From: JACPKO01 sp964406775
GTDB lineage: Bacteria > Patescibacteriota > Microgenomatia > Daviesbacterales > UBA10151
Assembly: GCA_964406775.1 (NCBI GenBank)
Contig: CAYOSW010000007.1
Coordinates: 1-54,297 of the forward strand
Reading direction: 5' to 3'
DNA: 54,297 nt
Below are positions 37,273 through 44,810 of this stretch, piece after piece. The notes below the pieces were generated by a model that was given only the letters and a program-made list of their open reading frames with translations, did not search any database and had not been told where the DNA came from. Within the stretch, counting starts at the first letter, position 1; each line of letters starts with the position of its first letter. A program made the position numbers and the translations under genes.

Positions 37273-37300
37273 AAAGAGCCGCTCTTTAAAGCGGCTCTTT
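37273..37300. terminator. Bidirectional intrinsic terminator between the 406-aa gene and rplL
   Basis: Perfect 10-base inverted repeat AAAGAGCCGC (37273-37282)/GCGGCTCTTT (37291-37300) with an 8-base loop. Read leftwards it continues into a run of T, so it is a good terminator for the rplJ-rplL transcript. Read rightwards the T-run is short. Confidence 0.8.
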
Positions 37301-37328
37301 AATCTTGAGTTTTTAAACTCTTAAGGTT

Positions 37329-37853
37329 TTACTGTAATTCTACAGTTGCACCTGCTGCTGTTAACTTTGCTTTTGCTTCCTCTGCAGTTTCCTTGTTAAC
37401 TCCTTCCAAAACTGGTTTTGGAGCGGATTCAACTAAATCTTTAGCCTCTTTCAAGCCTAAAGTAGGAACTATTTCACGGACTGCTTTAATTGCTCCGATT
37501 TTGTTTGCTCCCGCACTTGCGAGAACTACATTAAACGAAGTTTTTTCTTCAGCCGGTTCTCCTGCTGCTGCAGCTGCAGGTCCTGCGGCCATAGCCATAG
37601 GTGCTGCTGCTGTAACTCCGAATTTATCTTCGAGAGCGTGAACTAAATCAGCAAGTTCCAAAACAGAGAGCTTCTCGATTTTAGAAATTATATCTTCTAA
37701 ATCTTTAGAAACTTCTTTCGATGCTTTCTTTTCTTCCTTCGGAGCCTCAGTGAGCACTTCCGCTGCCTCCTTTGCAGGTTCAGCATTAGGAGCCTCAGCT
37801 ATGGATTCCTCAGAAACAACTGGAGCATCTGGATTTGTATTTTCGTCTGCCAT
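37329..37853 (-). CDS. rplL: Ribosomal protein bL12 (L7/L12) with long N-terminal extension
   Basis: The protein is the multicopy stalk subunit of the large ribosomal subunit, which recruits translation GTPases. The dimerisation domain (LEDIISKIEKLSVLELADLV), the Ala/Gly-rich hinge (AAAPMAMAAGPAAAAAGE) and the globular domain (KTSFNVVLASAGANKIGAIK, KEAKDLVESAPKPVLEGV, GATVEL end) are complete. Total length is 174 aa, about 50 more than usual. The surplus is an acidic, Pro/Ala/Glu-rich segment before the dimerisation domain (DAPVVSEESIAEAPNAEPAK). ATG 37853 is followed directly by this segment; I see no later in-frame ATG before the core. It follows rplJ in the normal order, separated by an unusual repeat-rich spacer. 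Confidence 0.97.
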   Translation of the reverse strand: MADENTNPDAPVVSEESIAEAPNAEPAKEAAEVLTEAPKEEKKASKEVSKDLEDIISKIEKLSVLELADLVHALEDKFGVTAAAPMAMAAGPAAAAAGEPAEEKTSFNVVLASAGANKIGAIKAVREIVPTLGLKEAKDLVESAPKPVLEGVNKETAEEAKAKLTAAGATVELQ

Positions 37854-37867
37854 AATTATTTAAGATG

Positions 37868-37941
37868 CTAGTTAGTTAGATAGTTAGATGGCTAGTTAAA
37901 AAACTAGCTAACTAGCTAACTAATTATCTAGCTAACTAATT
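37868..37941. repeat. TTAG/CTAA repeat palindrome between rplJ and rplL
   Basis: The rplJ-rplL spacer is built almost only of CTAGTTAG-like units. The left half has TAGTTAG units; the right half has CTAGCTAAC units, so the whole can fold as a long imperfect hairpin centred on GCTAGTT (37891-37897), an A4 loop and AACTAGC (37902-37908). It could modulate the rplJ/rplL expression ratio or be a slippage product. Confidence 0.7.
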
Positions 37942-38470
37942 ACTCACCACCTTTCTGTTTTCTTATTTGATCTAACGCGTATACGAGATTTCTTAAGTTA
38001 GCCTGCAAAACTCCGACTATTCCGTAAAGCGGGGAACCGAGAGCGCCTACAACCTTGGCTCTGAGTTCGTCTTTGCTTGGGAGTTGAGCCAATTTATTTA
38101 CCTGGGCGTCGGATAAATACTCACCGTTTAAGAATCCGGCACGGGTTTTGCCGATTCCGTTATCTTTGATAGCTTTAGTTAAAATTTTGATTGGTGCAAT
38201 TTCGTCCCCGTAGGCAAAAAGTGTTGCGACGGCTCCTTCAAAAACCGCATCATCATCAACTTTCAAGCCGTTTTCCTTTAATGCGATCTTAATTAAGTTG
38301 TTTTTAGTTATAGAGAATTGAGCTGAAAGATCCTGCAGCCCTCTCCTTAAAGTCTGGATTTGATCCATATTCATTCCCTGATAATCCGCGAAAACTATGG
38401 ATTTAGCTTTAGAGACTCTCTCGGTAAGATCTGTGACGATATCGATTTTTTGTTGTTTGCTTTTTGGCAT
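37940..38470 (-). CDS. rplJ: Ribosomal protein uL10
   Basis: This 176-aa protein anchors the L12 dimers to the large ribosomal subunit. The N-terminal RNA-binding domain is clear (KIDIVTDLTERVSKAKSIVF, then DYQGMNMDQIQTLRRGL and FSITKNNLIKIAL). The C-terminal helix that binds L12 is present (YGIVGVLQANLRNLVYALDQ). I start at ATG 38470 (MPKSKQQK). The frame stays open to 38512, but that extension is encoded by the leader hairpin sequence and has no match in uL10. A weak GGAAAG lies about 6 bases upstream of the chosen ATG. A structured leader of about 140 bases precedes the gene, in line with feedback control by the L10-L12 complex. Confidence 0.96.
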   Translation of the reverse strand: MPKSKQQKIDIVTDLTERVSKAKSIVFADYQGMNMDQIQTLRRGLQDLSAQFSITKNNLIKIALKENGLKVDDDAVFEGAVATLFAYGDEIAPIKILTKAIKDNGIGKTRAGFLNGEYLSDAQVNKLAQLPSKDELRAKVVGALGSPLYGIVGVLQANLRNLVYALDQIRKQKGGE

Positions 38471-38510
38471 TTTGGCTTTCCGGGATAAGAAAATCTTGCT
38501 TTCGCTTCGC

Positions 38511-38544
38511 AAAATAAAAAAATCCCCGCATAAGCGAGGTGGGG
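38511..38544 (-). terminator. Attenuator-like hairpin with U-run in the rplJ leader
   Basis: Minus-strand CCCC-ACCT-CGC-TTAT-GCG-GGG (38544-38524) forms a GC-rich hairpin followed directly by a T-rich run (38523-38511). It lies about 40 bases before the rplJ start and downstream of other small hairpins (GTCC/GGAC near 38585-38596; ACCG/CGGT near 38565-38575). The arrangement suits an L10-leader attenuator. I infer regulation from position only. Confidence 0.55.
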
Positions 38545-38619
38545 AAATTCAAATTGAATTGTAACCGCCTCGGTAAGATTTTACGTCCCGGAGGACAACT
38601 TACTTTCTTAAGCCTAGGT

Positions 38620-38648
38620 ATTATATATAAGAGATGAATTTATTACAA
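38620..38648 (-). promoter_or_regulatory. Promoter of rplJ-rplL
   Basis: Minus-strand TTGTAA (38648-38643), a 17-base spacer and a perfect TATAAT (38625-38620). Transcription would start near 38613, giving a leader of about 140 bases before rplJ. Confidence 0.6.
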
Positions 38649-38697
38649 GTGGTCTTTAAATGTTGAACTATGACTGAAATTTGACTAAGCTGTATAT

Positions 38698-39513
38698 ATG
38701 ACAGTTAAACTTTTTGTCCTAGCCTTCCTTCTCTCAATTGCTACATATATATATGTAGCTCCTGTCAAAGCGCAGCTTGAGATCGCGGAGTCGTTTGATG
38801 TTGGAACTGAGGGTGCTGTAGATGGGGACATAGTTTCTTATACGGATAAAGGAGTAGTTCTATCGGAGAGGGATCACGATGATAAAGTCTTCGGAGTGAT
38901 AGATACTTCTCCTCTGGTTGTATACCGTAGACAGGATAGTACCGGAATGCCTGTCGTGCGTAATGGTACAGTCGATGTTAATGTATCAACTGCGAATGGT
39001 CCTATTAAAACAGGAGATTTAATCACAACCTCCTTTTTTAAAGGTAAAGGCGAGAAATCAACCGTATCGGGATATATCATCGGTGTCGCCCTTCAGGATT
39101 TTGGCGAGCAGGATGGCGAGCCGGCGAGTTTTACGCCTGCGCAGGGTGGAACTCAGCAGGTGAGGGTCGGGAAAATAAATATGGCGATCAAAATTGAATT
39201 TGCCGAGCTCAATACTGCCAGAAGTGCCAATAGGCTGCTTGATGCAGTAAATGTCGCTTTCTTCAGGAATACCCAGGATCCCGAGAAATTCGTTAATATT
39301 TTAAGATATATCTTAGCCGGCGTTGCAGTCATTGTTAGTTTTGGCATCGGCTTCTTTACATTAGCCAGAACCATACCTAAGTCCATCGAAGCCTTAGGCA
39401 GGAATCCGCTTGCAAGAACTACGATTCAGTTCGGAATAATACTGAACATCGTTTTTACTGTCGGAATCGGTATCGTTGGAATTATTGCGGCCATAATTTT
39501 ACTTAGATTCTGA
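38698..39513 (+). CDS. Secreted G2-like beta domain fused to an ATP-synthase c-subunit-like hairpin
   Basis: The 271-aa protein starts with a signal peptide (about 1-25, VKAQ site). Residues about 28-165 form a beta domain closely similar to a part of the 2261-aa fibre: GDIVSYTD, VFGVIDTSP, NGPIKTGDLITTS and IIGVALQDF. The C-terminal third is a two-helix hairpin (TM1 about 201-222, TM2 about 243-269). Its loop KSIEALGRNPLAR matches the c-subunit loop of F-type ATPases (KAVEGIARQP type). Topology fits subunit c: N terminus outside, loop inside. In TM2 (FGIILNIVFTVGIG) I find no Asp/Glu at or near the ion-binding position; an Asn is closest. It heads the ATPase gene cluster, in the place of atpB/atpE. 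Homology to c is likely but should be tested; proton transport is doubtful. Confidence 0.72.
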   Translation: MTVKLFVLAFLLSIATYIYVAPVKAQLEIAESFDVGTEGAVDGDIVSYTDKGVVLSERDHDDKVFGVIDTSPLVVYRRQDSTGMPVVRNGTVDVNVSTANGPIKTGDLITTSFFKGKGEKSTVSGYIIGVALQDFGEQDGEPASFTPAQGGTQQVRVGKINMAIKIEFAELNTARSANRLLDAVNVAFFRNTQDPEKFVNILRYILAGVAVIVSFGIGFFTLARTIPKSIEALGRNPLARTTIQFGIILNIVFTVGIGIVGIIAAIILLRF

Positions 39514-39538
39514 TCTTTAATCTTTTCCGATAAATCTA

Positions 39539-39544
39539 TATACT
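39539..39544 (+). promoter_or_regulatory. -10 element before the b-like gene
   Basis: TATACT ends 7 bases before ATG 39552. The -35 region at proper distance (TTTAAT, 39516-39521) is weak. It suggests a second, leaderless transcript starting at this gene. Confidence 0.4.
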
Positions 39545-39551
39545 AAAACCA

Positions 39552-40310
39552 ATGCCCGAAGTTGTCTTTGGAGTAATTGCTATTGTCGCAACTGCTTTCT
39601 ATATCCGTGAGTATGCTATTCGCAGGAAGATGGAACAGCAATCGAAACCTTCCGCTGAGGATAAAGCGAACTATTTAACGATTAATCAGTTAACCGATAA
39701 ATCAAACCAATTAGTGAACGAAGCCCGGCAAGATGTAGATAAATTAGTATCCGAGGTTAAGGATTTTCAATCCAAGTCAAGCCAGGATTTTAGCCGGGAA
39801 TTGAATGACTTTCTAGAGGACGAAAAAGAGCAAACTATTCAAGCCGAGTCACAGGTAGTAGCTGAATTCAAGAATGAACAGGAAAAATTCGACCAGTTCA
39901 TAAAAGATTTGACCAAGATTCTTGATAATAAGACGGAGTCTTCTGTAAATAATTTCAATGTCTTTCTCGAATCCTTAAAGAAGGAAGCTAAAATAACTCA
40001 AGCAGCGAATTGGGAAGGGGAAAGGGCCAGAGTTGCTCAGCTTTTTGAAAACTTCGAGACGAAACTTGCAGATTTTTTGTTGCAAACGGAACAAAAAATG
40101 ATTCTGTCGGTGGATTTAGAGCTGAAATCAGCCCGTCAATTAATAGATACCTATAAGGTTCAGCAGATGAATATTATTGATGAGAATATTATGGCGATGC
40201 TTGAAAAAACATTAAGTTTAGTTTTGGCTAAAAATTTAAGTTTGAAGGATCAAATGGATTTTGTTTATGAGTGCCTTGAAAAAGCAAAAGCTGAGAAATT
40301 TTTAGTCTAG
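39552..40310 (+). CDS. atpF: ATP-synthase b-subunit-like stator protein
   Basis: The 252-aa product has one N-terminal membrane helix (VVFGVIAIVATAFYI, residues 4-18) followed by basic residues and then a long charged helical region with coiled-coil character up to the end. This is the layout of the peripheral stalk subunit b. It is longer than usual b (about 160 aa), with extra Glu/Lys/Gln-rich helix. Its place between the c-like and delta-like genes supports the role. Identity rests on architecture and position, since b subunits diverge rapidly. In the cell it would link the membrane part to delta and the alpha/beta head. Confidence 0.7.
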   Translation: MPEVVFGVIAIVATAFYIREYAIRRKMEQQSKPSAEDKANYLTINQLTDKSNQLVNEARQDVDKLVSEVKDFQSKSSQDFSRELNDFLEDEKEQTIQAESQVVAEFKNEQEKFDQFIKDLTKILDNKTESSVNNFNVFLESLKKEAKITQAANWEGERARVAQLFENFETKLADFLLQTEQKMILSVDLELKSARQLIDTYKVQQMNIIDENIMAMLEKTLSLVLAKNLSLKDQMDFVYECLEKAKAEKFLV

Positions 40311-40366
40311 CCTCTAAAGATGCAAGAAACATTTTTAAAGGTAGTCTCGCTAGTTATCAGAAATAG

Positions 40367-40375
40367 AAAGGAGGT
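40367..40375 (+). promoter_or_regulatory. Strong Shine-Dalgarno sequence selecting a TTG start
   Basis: AAAGGAGGT stands 9 bases before TTG 40385. It is the best Shine-Dalgarno sequence in the window and decides the start of the delta-like gene. Confidence 0.8.
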
Positions 40376-40384
40376 TTGTAGTAA

Positions 40385-40918
40385 TTGGAAGAAATAAAGC
40401 GTCCGGCCGGGATGGATCCCGCTGAGGAACTGAGTCTTCTCGAAAAAGTTTTGCAGAATACCTACACTTTGGGTGTTTTAAAAAAAAGGGTTAAAGCGTT
40501 AAAACAGAAAGTTAATATTGAGCTCTTCAACCTAAAGGTTGATCCTAAGCATCAGGAAAATGAGCATATTGCCTGGATTAACTCTTTAGGTAAAGATTTT
40601 TTTAAGGTTTTTACCAGGGATGATTTTCAGCAAGTATTTGAAGAGCTTGATAGACAGATAAGTGAAATTCAGCCACTAGTAATATATTTTGCTTATGAGC
40701 CCGGTCCATCGCAAATTATTTTGATAGGAGGCTGGCTGCGTCAGAATCTGGGCAAGAACTTCATTTATGATATTAAGCTCGATTACTCTTTAATAGGAGG
40801 ATGTGCTTTTGTATGGAAAGGAGTCTATAAGGATTACTCGGTTAAGGCAAAAATTACCCAAAACCGGGAGCAAATATTGGAAAGTTTCAGAAATTTCTTG
40901 AAACAAAAGCAAGTCTAA
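40385..40918 (+). CDS. atpH: ATP-synthase delta-subunit-like protein
   Basis: The 177-aa protein has the position and length of F1 delta (OSCP), which joins the top of the alpha/beta hexamer to stalk b. An N-terminal helical part (EELSLLEKVLQNTYTLGVLK) is followed by a C-terminal region with the delta signature: KLDYSLIGGCAFVWKGVYKD resembles the conserved P-x-L-I-G-G-hydrophobic-D block, and a C-terminal helix ends FRNFLKQ. The middle is strongly diverged from canonical delta. It starts with TTG behind a perfect Shine-Dalgarno sequence and ends two bases before atpA, so it is translated as part of the operon. Confidence 0.75.
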   Translation: MEEIKRPAGMDPAEELSLLEKVLQNTYTLGVLKKRVKALKQKVNIELFNLKVDPKHQENEHIAWINSLGKDFFKVFTRDDFQQVFEELDRQISEIQPLVIYFAYEPGPSQIILIGGWLRQNLGKNFIYDIKLDYSLIGGCAFVWKGVYKDYSVKAKITQNREQILESFRNFLKQKQV

Positions 40919-40920
40919 AT

Positions 40921-42486
40921 ATGAACACTGATAAATCTTCTCCAACTCAACCCGCCGTGCCTGAAAGCCCTATTACTCCGGCATTGATTAAGCAGGAAGT
41001 CGGTTACGCTATTTCTTCCAGAGACTTTATGGTTTTTCTGGACGGTATGCCCACAATCAAGATAAACGATCTAGTTATTTCGGAGAAGGGAAAGCGCGGA
41101 TGGGTTAGTGCACTTCATAAAAATCAGGTTGAGGTTTTAATGCTCGACGAAGGAGTTGTAAATCCCGGGGAACTCTTTAGGCGTAGCGATACAAGATTAT
41201 CGGTGAATATGGGGGAATATCTTTTGGGTAGGGCTATTAATCCAATGGGAGTTCCTATAGACGGAAAACGTTTGCTTGGATCCAGTTCAGATATTAAAAG
41301 CGAGCTTGACCGGAAAGCCCCTAACATTAATATGCGTAAATTCATAACCGATCAGTTTATAACAGGAATAACACTGATAGATACATTGGTGCCTATAGGA
41401 AAAGGTCAAAGAGAGCTTGTTATAGGAGATGCTCACGCAGGAAAAACCGCATTCACAATAGATTTAATTTTAAACCAGCGTGACAGAAGCGTTATCTGTA
41501 TATATGCCTCTATCGGGAAGCCGATTAGTCAGCTGAAATCTTTGCTTGAAGTGCTCGCAAATACAGGCGCGATGTCTTACTGTGTTGTTATCGCCGCATC
41601 CTCATCAGAGGCAGCTCCCTTGATATATTTAACACCTCAAACTGCGTTTACTATAGCCGAATACTTTCAAAAAACAGGACGCGATGTTTTACTCATTTTG
41701 GATGATATAGGTTCTCACGCCAAGATATACAGAGAAATTTCTTTACTTTCAGGAAAGACCCCTGGCCGTGAGTCATACCCAGGGGATATTTTTTACCAAC
41801 ATTCACATCTTCTGGAAAGAGCAGGAAATTTTAAGAAAGAAAATGGCGGCGGCTCTATCACTGCTATTCCTGTCCTCGAGGTGAACTTGTCAGATTTTGC
41901 AACATATATGCCGACTAATTTAGTCGGAATGACTGACGGACACTTACTGTTTAATTCAAATTTGCGTAATCAGGGTACGACACCCGCCATTGATGTTTCG
42001 CTCTCGGTTACCCGTGTTGGAAAGCAGACACAGAAAAGACTGCAAAATTTGCTTTCAAGTAAAATTAGGGAGCTGATGGCTCGGGCGGCAGAGCTTCAGA
42101 CTATCAGTAAGTTTTCGGCAGAACTCCCTTTTCAAACAAGATTAATATTAAAGCAGAAAGAAGTTCTGGACGAACTTCTGAACCAGGAAAATTCAACTAG
42201 GATAAGTTTAAGTTTGCAAATCATACTCCTGGGTTTTTCTTTTACCCCTTTATTCCTTGATAAAGAGACCAGCTTTATAAAAACTGCTAAGGCAAAGCTT
42301 ATGGAAATTTTTGAAAAAGACCCGAACCTTAAGGCATTTGCCGATAAGGTTGAGGGGCTTGAGACGCTCGAGGAACTATTTAAACAGCTGACGAGTATTC
42401 TTCCGATGATTCAGAAATATCTGGGCGTTACCCCACAAGCTCCCGTTAATGCAGGACAGAAACAGGGTAGTGGTGAGGTTGGATAA
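40921..42486 (+). CDS. atpA: F1 ATPase alpha subunit
   Basis: This 521-aa protein is the non-catalytic nucleotide-binding subunit. It keeps the order of domains: N-terminal beta barrel, nucleotide domain and helical C-terminal domain. The P-loop is GDAHAGKTA at residues 169-177; canonical alpha has GDRQTGKTA, so the two middle residues differ but Gly-Lys-Thr is kept. Further matches are REISLLSGKTPGRESYPGD and FYQHSHLLERAG. The arginine finger Arg365 sits in LSVTRVG, as in active enzymes. The C terminus is longer and more diverged than usual, ending in a Gln/Gly-rich tail. The gene follows delta by two bases without a Shine-Dalgarno sequence. Confidence 0.95.
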   Translation: MNTDKSSPTQPAVPESPITPALIKQEVGYAISSRDFMVFLDGMPTIKINDLVISEKGKRGWVSALHKNQVEVLMLDEGVVNPGELFRRSDTRLSVNMGEYLLGRAINPMGVPIDGKRLLGSSSDIKSELDRKAPNINMRKFITDQFITGITLIDTLVPIGKGQRELVIGDAHAGKTAFTIDLILNQRDRSVICIYASIGKPISQLKSLLEVLANTGAMSYCVVIAASSSEAAPLIYLTPQTAFTIAEYFQKTGRDVLLILDDIGSHAKIYREISLLSGKTPGRESYPGDIFYQHSHLLERAGNFKKENGGGSITAIPVLEVNLSDFATYMPTNLVGMTDGHLLFNSNLRNQGTTPAIDVSLSVTRVGKQTQKRLQNLLSSKIRELMARAAELQTISKFSAELPFQTRLILKQKEVLDELLNQENSTRISLSLQIILLGFSFTPLFLDKETSFIKTAKAKLMEIFEKDPNLKAFADKVEGLETLEELFKQLTSILPMIQKYLGVTPQAPVNAGQKQGSGEVG

Positions 42487-42506
42487 AAAACAGATAATAA
42501 ATTAAT

Positions 42507-43355
42507 ATGACTACTAAAGAGATAGCTAATATAATTGAGGAGGCTCAGTCGTTGAAGCAGATAACCCAGGCTTTTACACAGATAGCATCCTCTAAATTAA
42601 AAAGGATCCGTACGGGAGCTGAAAGGAATAAAGATTTTTTTAGTGATCTGTCCTCTATTTATGGAATTGTTAATATGGTTGCGAAACATCATAAAATAAC
42701 TACAATTCCGAAAAACGGCAGAACTCTCAGCCTGTTGCTGAGTTCCAATGAGCGGTTTTACGGCAAAATAACAAGCGAACTTTTAGAATTTTTTCTTGTT
42801 CAAGTCAGTAAGATTCAATCTGATAAAATTGTAATCGGAAAGAGCGGTGTTGAAACACTAAAGGCCGTTAATTACGCTTTATCGTATACTCCGGTTATTC
42901 TCAAGAGTGATTTTCCTAATAATGAAGAACTGCTGCAGTTGTCAAAAATCGTCAGTCCCTACTCCAGGGTTTTGGTTTTTCACCCTCAATTTCAAAGCGT
43001 AATGATTCAAAAACCTGTCATTGCTGATATTACAAGATCTGAATTGGAAATAAACGTTAAAAGTAAGGAAGACGAGAAAGAACTTCTTAAGCAGTTCAAT
43101 AATTATATTATTGAGCCTGAAATTAAAACGATGATTGAATTTTTCGATAGTCAGATAAAAATTCTGCTCCTTGAGGCAACTTTTCTTGAATCGGAACTTG
43201 CGAGAACCGCATCTAGACTGATCTCGATGGATAGTGCTCAAAACGAAGCGGAAAAATATCTGAGCAGCCAGGAGTTACTGCTTTTAAACGCACAGAGAAG
43301 TATACAGAACGCGCGGATTTTAGAAACCATAGCAGCTTTAAAAAAGACCAATTAA
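42507..43355 (+). CDS. atpG: F1 ATPase gamma subunit (rotor shaft)
   Basis: The 282-aa protein has the two terminal helices that form the coiled-coil shaft. The N-terminal helix (LKQITQAFTQIASSKLKRIR) matches the ITKAMKMVAASKLRR-type signature. The C-terminal helix (LEATFLESELARTASRLISM, then SAQNEAEKYL and SIQNARILETIAAL) matches the ESxASExxARMxAM and RQxxITxEI blocks. The central Rossmann-like domain is poorly conserved. It is 20 bases downstream of atpA and 6 bases upstream of atpD, the usual order. Presence of gamma means that the complex is a rotary F1 rather than a bare hexamer. Confidence 0.9.
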   Translation: MTTKEIANIIEEAQSLKQITQAFTQIASSKLKRIRTGAERNKDFFSDLSSIYGIVNMVAKHHKITTIPKNGRTLSLLLSSNERFYGKITSELLEFFLVQVSKIQSDKIVIGKSGVETLKAVNYALSYTPVILKSDFPNNEELLQLSKIVSPYSRVLVFHPQFQSVMIQKPVIADITRSELEINVKSKEDEKELLKQFNNYIIEPEIKTMIEFFDSQIKILLLEATFLESELARTASRLISMDSAQNEAEKYLSSQELLLLNAQRSIQNARILETIAALKKTN

Positions 43356-43361
43356 TTTAAA

Positions 43362-44765
43362 ATGAAAGACTCAAACGTAAATTTAGCACAGGAGCAAAAA
43401 TCTTTATTTGAGGGTACGATTGTTTCAGTCAGGGGTCAGATTGCTCAGGTTCAATCTTCCGGTGCGGGCCTCCCGGGCCTTAATGAAGCGCTGATTTGTC
43501 CTGATGAAAAAGGTGTTTATCTGGAAGTATTTTTTCAGGAGAAACAGTACGTATCGTGTCTGATCCTCTCCGATCCCGATAAATTATTCAGAGGTATGAA
43601 GGTTGTCGGCACGAACAGTCAGCTTTCCGTACCCGAGGGAGCTGGACTCTTGGGTCGGGCGATTGATTTATTCGGAAATCCCTTAGATAACGGTAAGCCC
43701 ATTGATTCCCAGAAAAGACGCTCGATTTATTCAAGGACTCCTTCTTTAAACACCGTTGCAACAACATCTCAGGTTTTGGAGACGGGTATTAAAGCAATTG
43801 ATTTTTTGACTCCGATCCTGCGGGGAGGAAAAACAGGTTTCGTCGGAGGAGCAGGAGTCGGAAAAACCATCCTTATTACCGAGCTTCTGCATAATATTAC
43901 CCTCCGTCATAACGGAGTCTCGGTTTTTGCGGGGGTCGGTGAGCGTATCAGGGAGGGTCAGGAGTTATATCAGAGACTATTCGAAACAAGAGTTTTGCCT
44001 TCAACGGCGATAGTTTTGGGAAATATGAATGAAAATGCCGGAGTCCGTTTCCGGGTAGCGCTGGCCGCTTCAGCAATTGCTGAATATTTCCGGGACGTTA
44101 TGAAGAAGGATGTTCTGATGTTTATCGATAATATGTTCAGATTTGTCCAGGCAGGGAATGAATTGGCCACACTTCTCGGAACCCTGCCGTCAGAACAAGG
44201 GTATCAAGCGACAATGCTGACCGAATTATCACAGCTTGAGGACAGACTCGTTTCAACAGTTAACGGCTCAATAACCTCGGTCCAAACAGTTTATGTTCCC
44301 GCAGACGAAACGAATGACCCGGCGGTGACAGCTATAACTTCGTTTTTTGATACCGCAATTGTTCTTTCAAGAACTGTTGCCCAGCATAATTTATACCCCC
44401 CGATTGATTTATCAGCTTCCTCAACCTCGGCGCTTAAACGCTCAATCGTCGGTTCAGATCATTTTGAAGTCGCGATCCAATTTCAGAAAATGCTTTCCGA
44501 ATACAATTCGCTCGCGCATATCGTTGCAATTGTCGGAGAATCAGAGCTTTCTGCCCAGGACAGGCTTTTGTATCAGAGAACCAAAAAAATTATTAATTAC
44601 TTAACCCAACCTTTCTTTATGACTGAAGCTCAAAGCGGAAAGCGGGGGGTTTATGTAGCGCGGGCGGAGGCGGTTGCGGATATCAGAATGATTATTGCCG
44701 GTAAGCTTGATTCAGTTCCTGAAGATAAATTTTTGTATATCGGTAATATAAAAGATATTAAGTAG
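43362..44765 (+). CDS. atpD: F1 ATPase beta subunit (catalytic)
   Basis: This 467-aa subunit carries the catalytic sites. The P-loop GGAGVGKT is at residues 162-169. The catalytic glutamate is Glu194 in GVGERIREG, next to Arg195. The Walker B region MFIDNMFRFVQAG and the arginine-rich LSRTVAQHNLYP block are conserved. The torque-generating DELSEED loop is altered to ESELSAQD, with fewer acidic residues. Length is normal (about 460-480 aa). The active-site residues say that it can hydrolyse or make ATP; whether it is coupled to an ion flux is open because no canonical membrane rotor is encoded here. Confidence 0.97.
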   Translation: MKDSNVNLAQEQKSLFEGTIVSVRGQIAQVQSSGAGLPGLNEALICPDEKGVYLEVFFQEKQYVSCLILSDPDKLFRGMKVVGTNSQLSVPEGAGLLGRAIDLFGNPLDNGKPIDSQKRRSIYSRTPSLNTVATTSQVLETGIKAIDFLTPILRGGKTGFVGGAGVGKTILITELLHNITLRHNGVSVFAGVGERIREGQELYQRLFETRVLPSTAIVLGNMNENAGVRFRVALAASAIAEYFRDVMKKDVLMFIDNMFRFVQAGNELATLLGTLPSEQGYQATMLTELSQLEDRLVSTVNGSITSVQTVYVPADETNDPAVTAITSFFDTAIVLSRTVAQHNLYPPIDLSASSTSALKRSIVGSDHFEVAIQFQKMLSEYNSLAHIVAIVGESELSAQDRLLYQRTKKIINYLTQPFFMTEAQSGKRGVYVARAEAVADIRMIIAGKLDSVPEDKFLYIGNIKDIK

Positions 44766-44775
44766 CGCTCAACCC

Positions 44776-44804
44776 TTGAATTGGTTTTATAAATAACCTA
44801 TAAT
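44776..44804 (+). promoter_or_regulatory. Promoter for a leaderless mRNA inside the ATPase cluster
   Basis: TTGAAT (44776-44781), 17 bases, TATAAT (44799-44804), then 6 bases to ATG 44811. Strong match; gives a transcript for the unknown gene and probably atpC. Confidence 0.6.
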
Positions 44805-44810
44805 AAAGGA

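Noticed and set aside
42942..43241. 99-codon frame antisense to atpG
   Set aside because: It lies fully inside a conserved gene, has no promoter or ribosome binding site and shows no family features.
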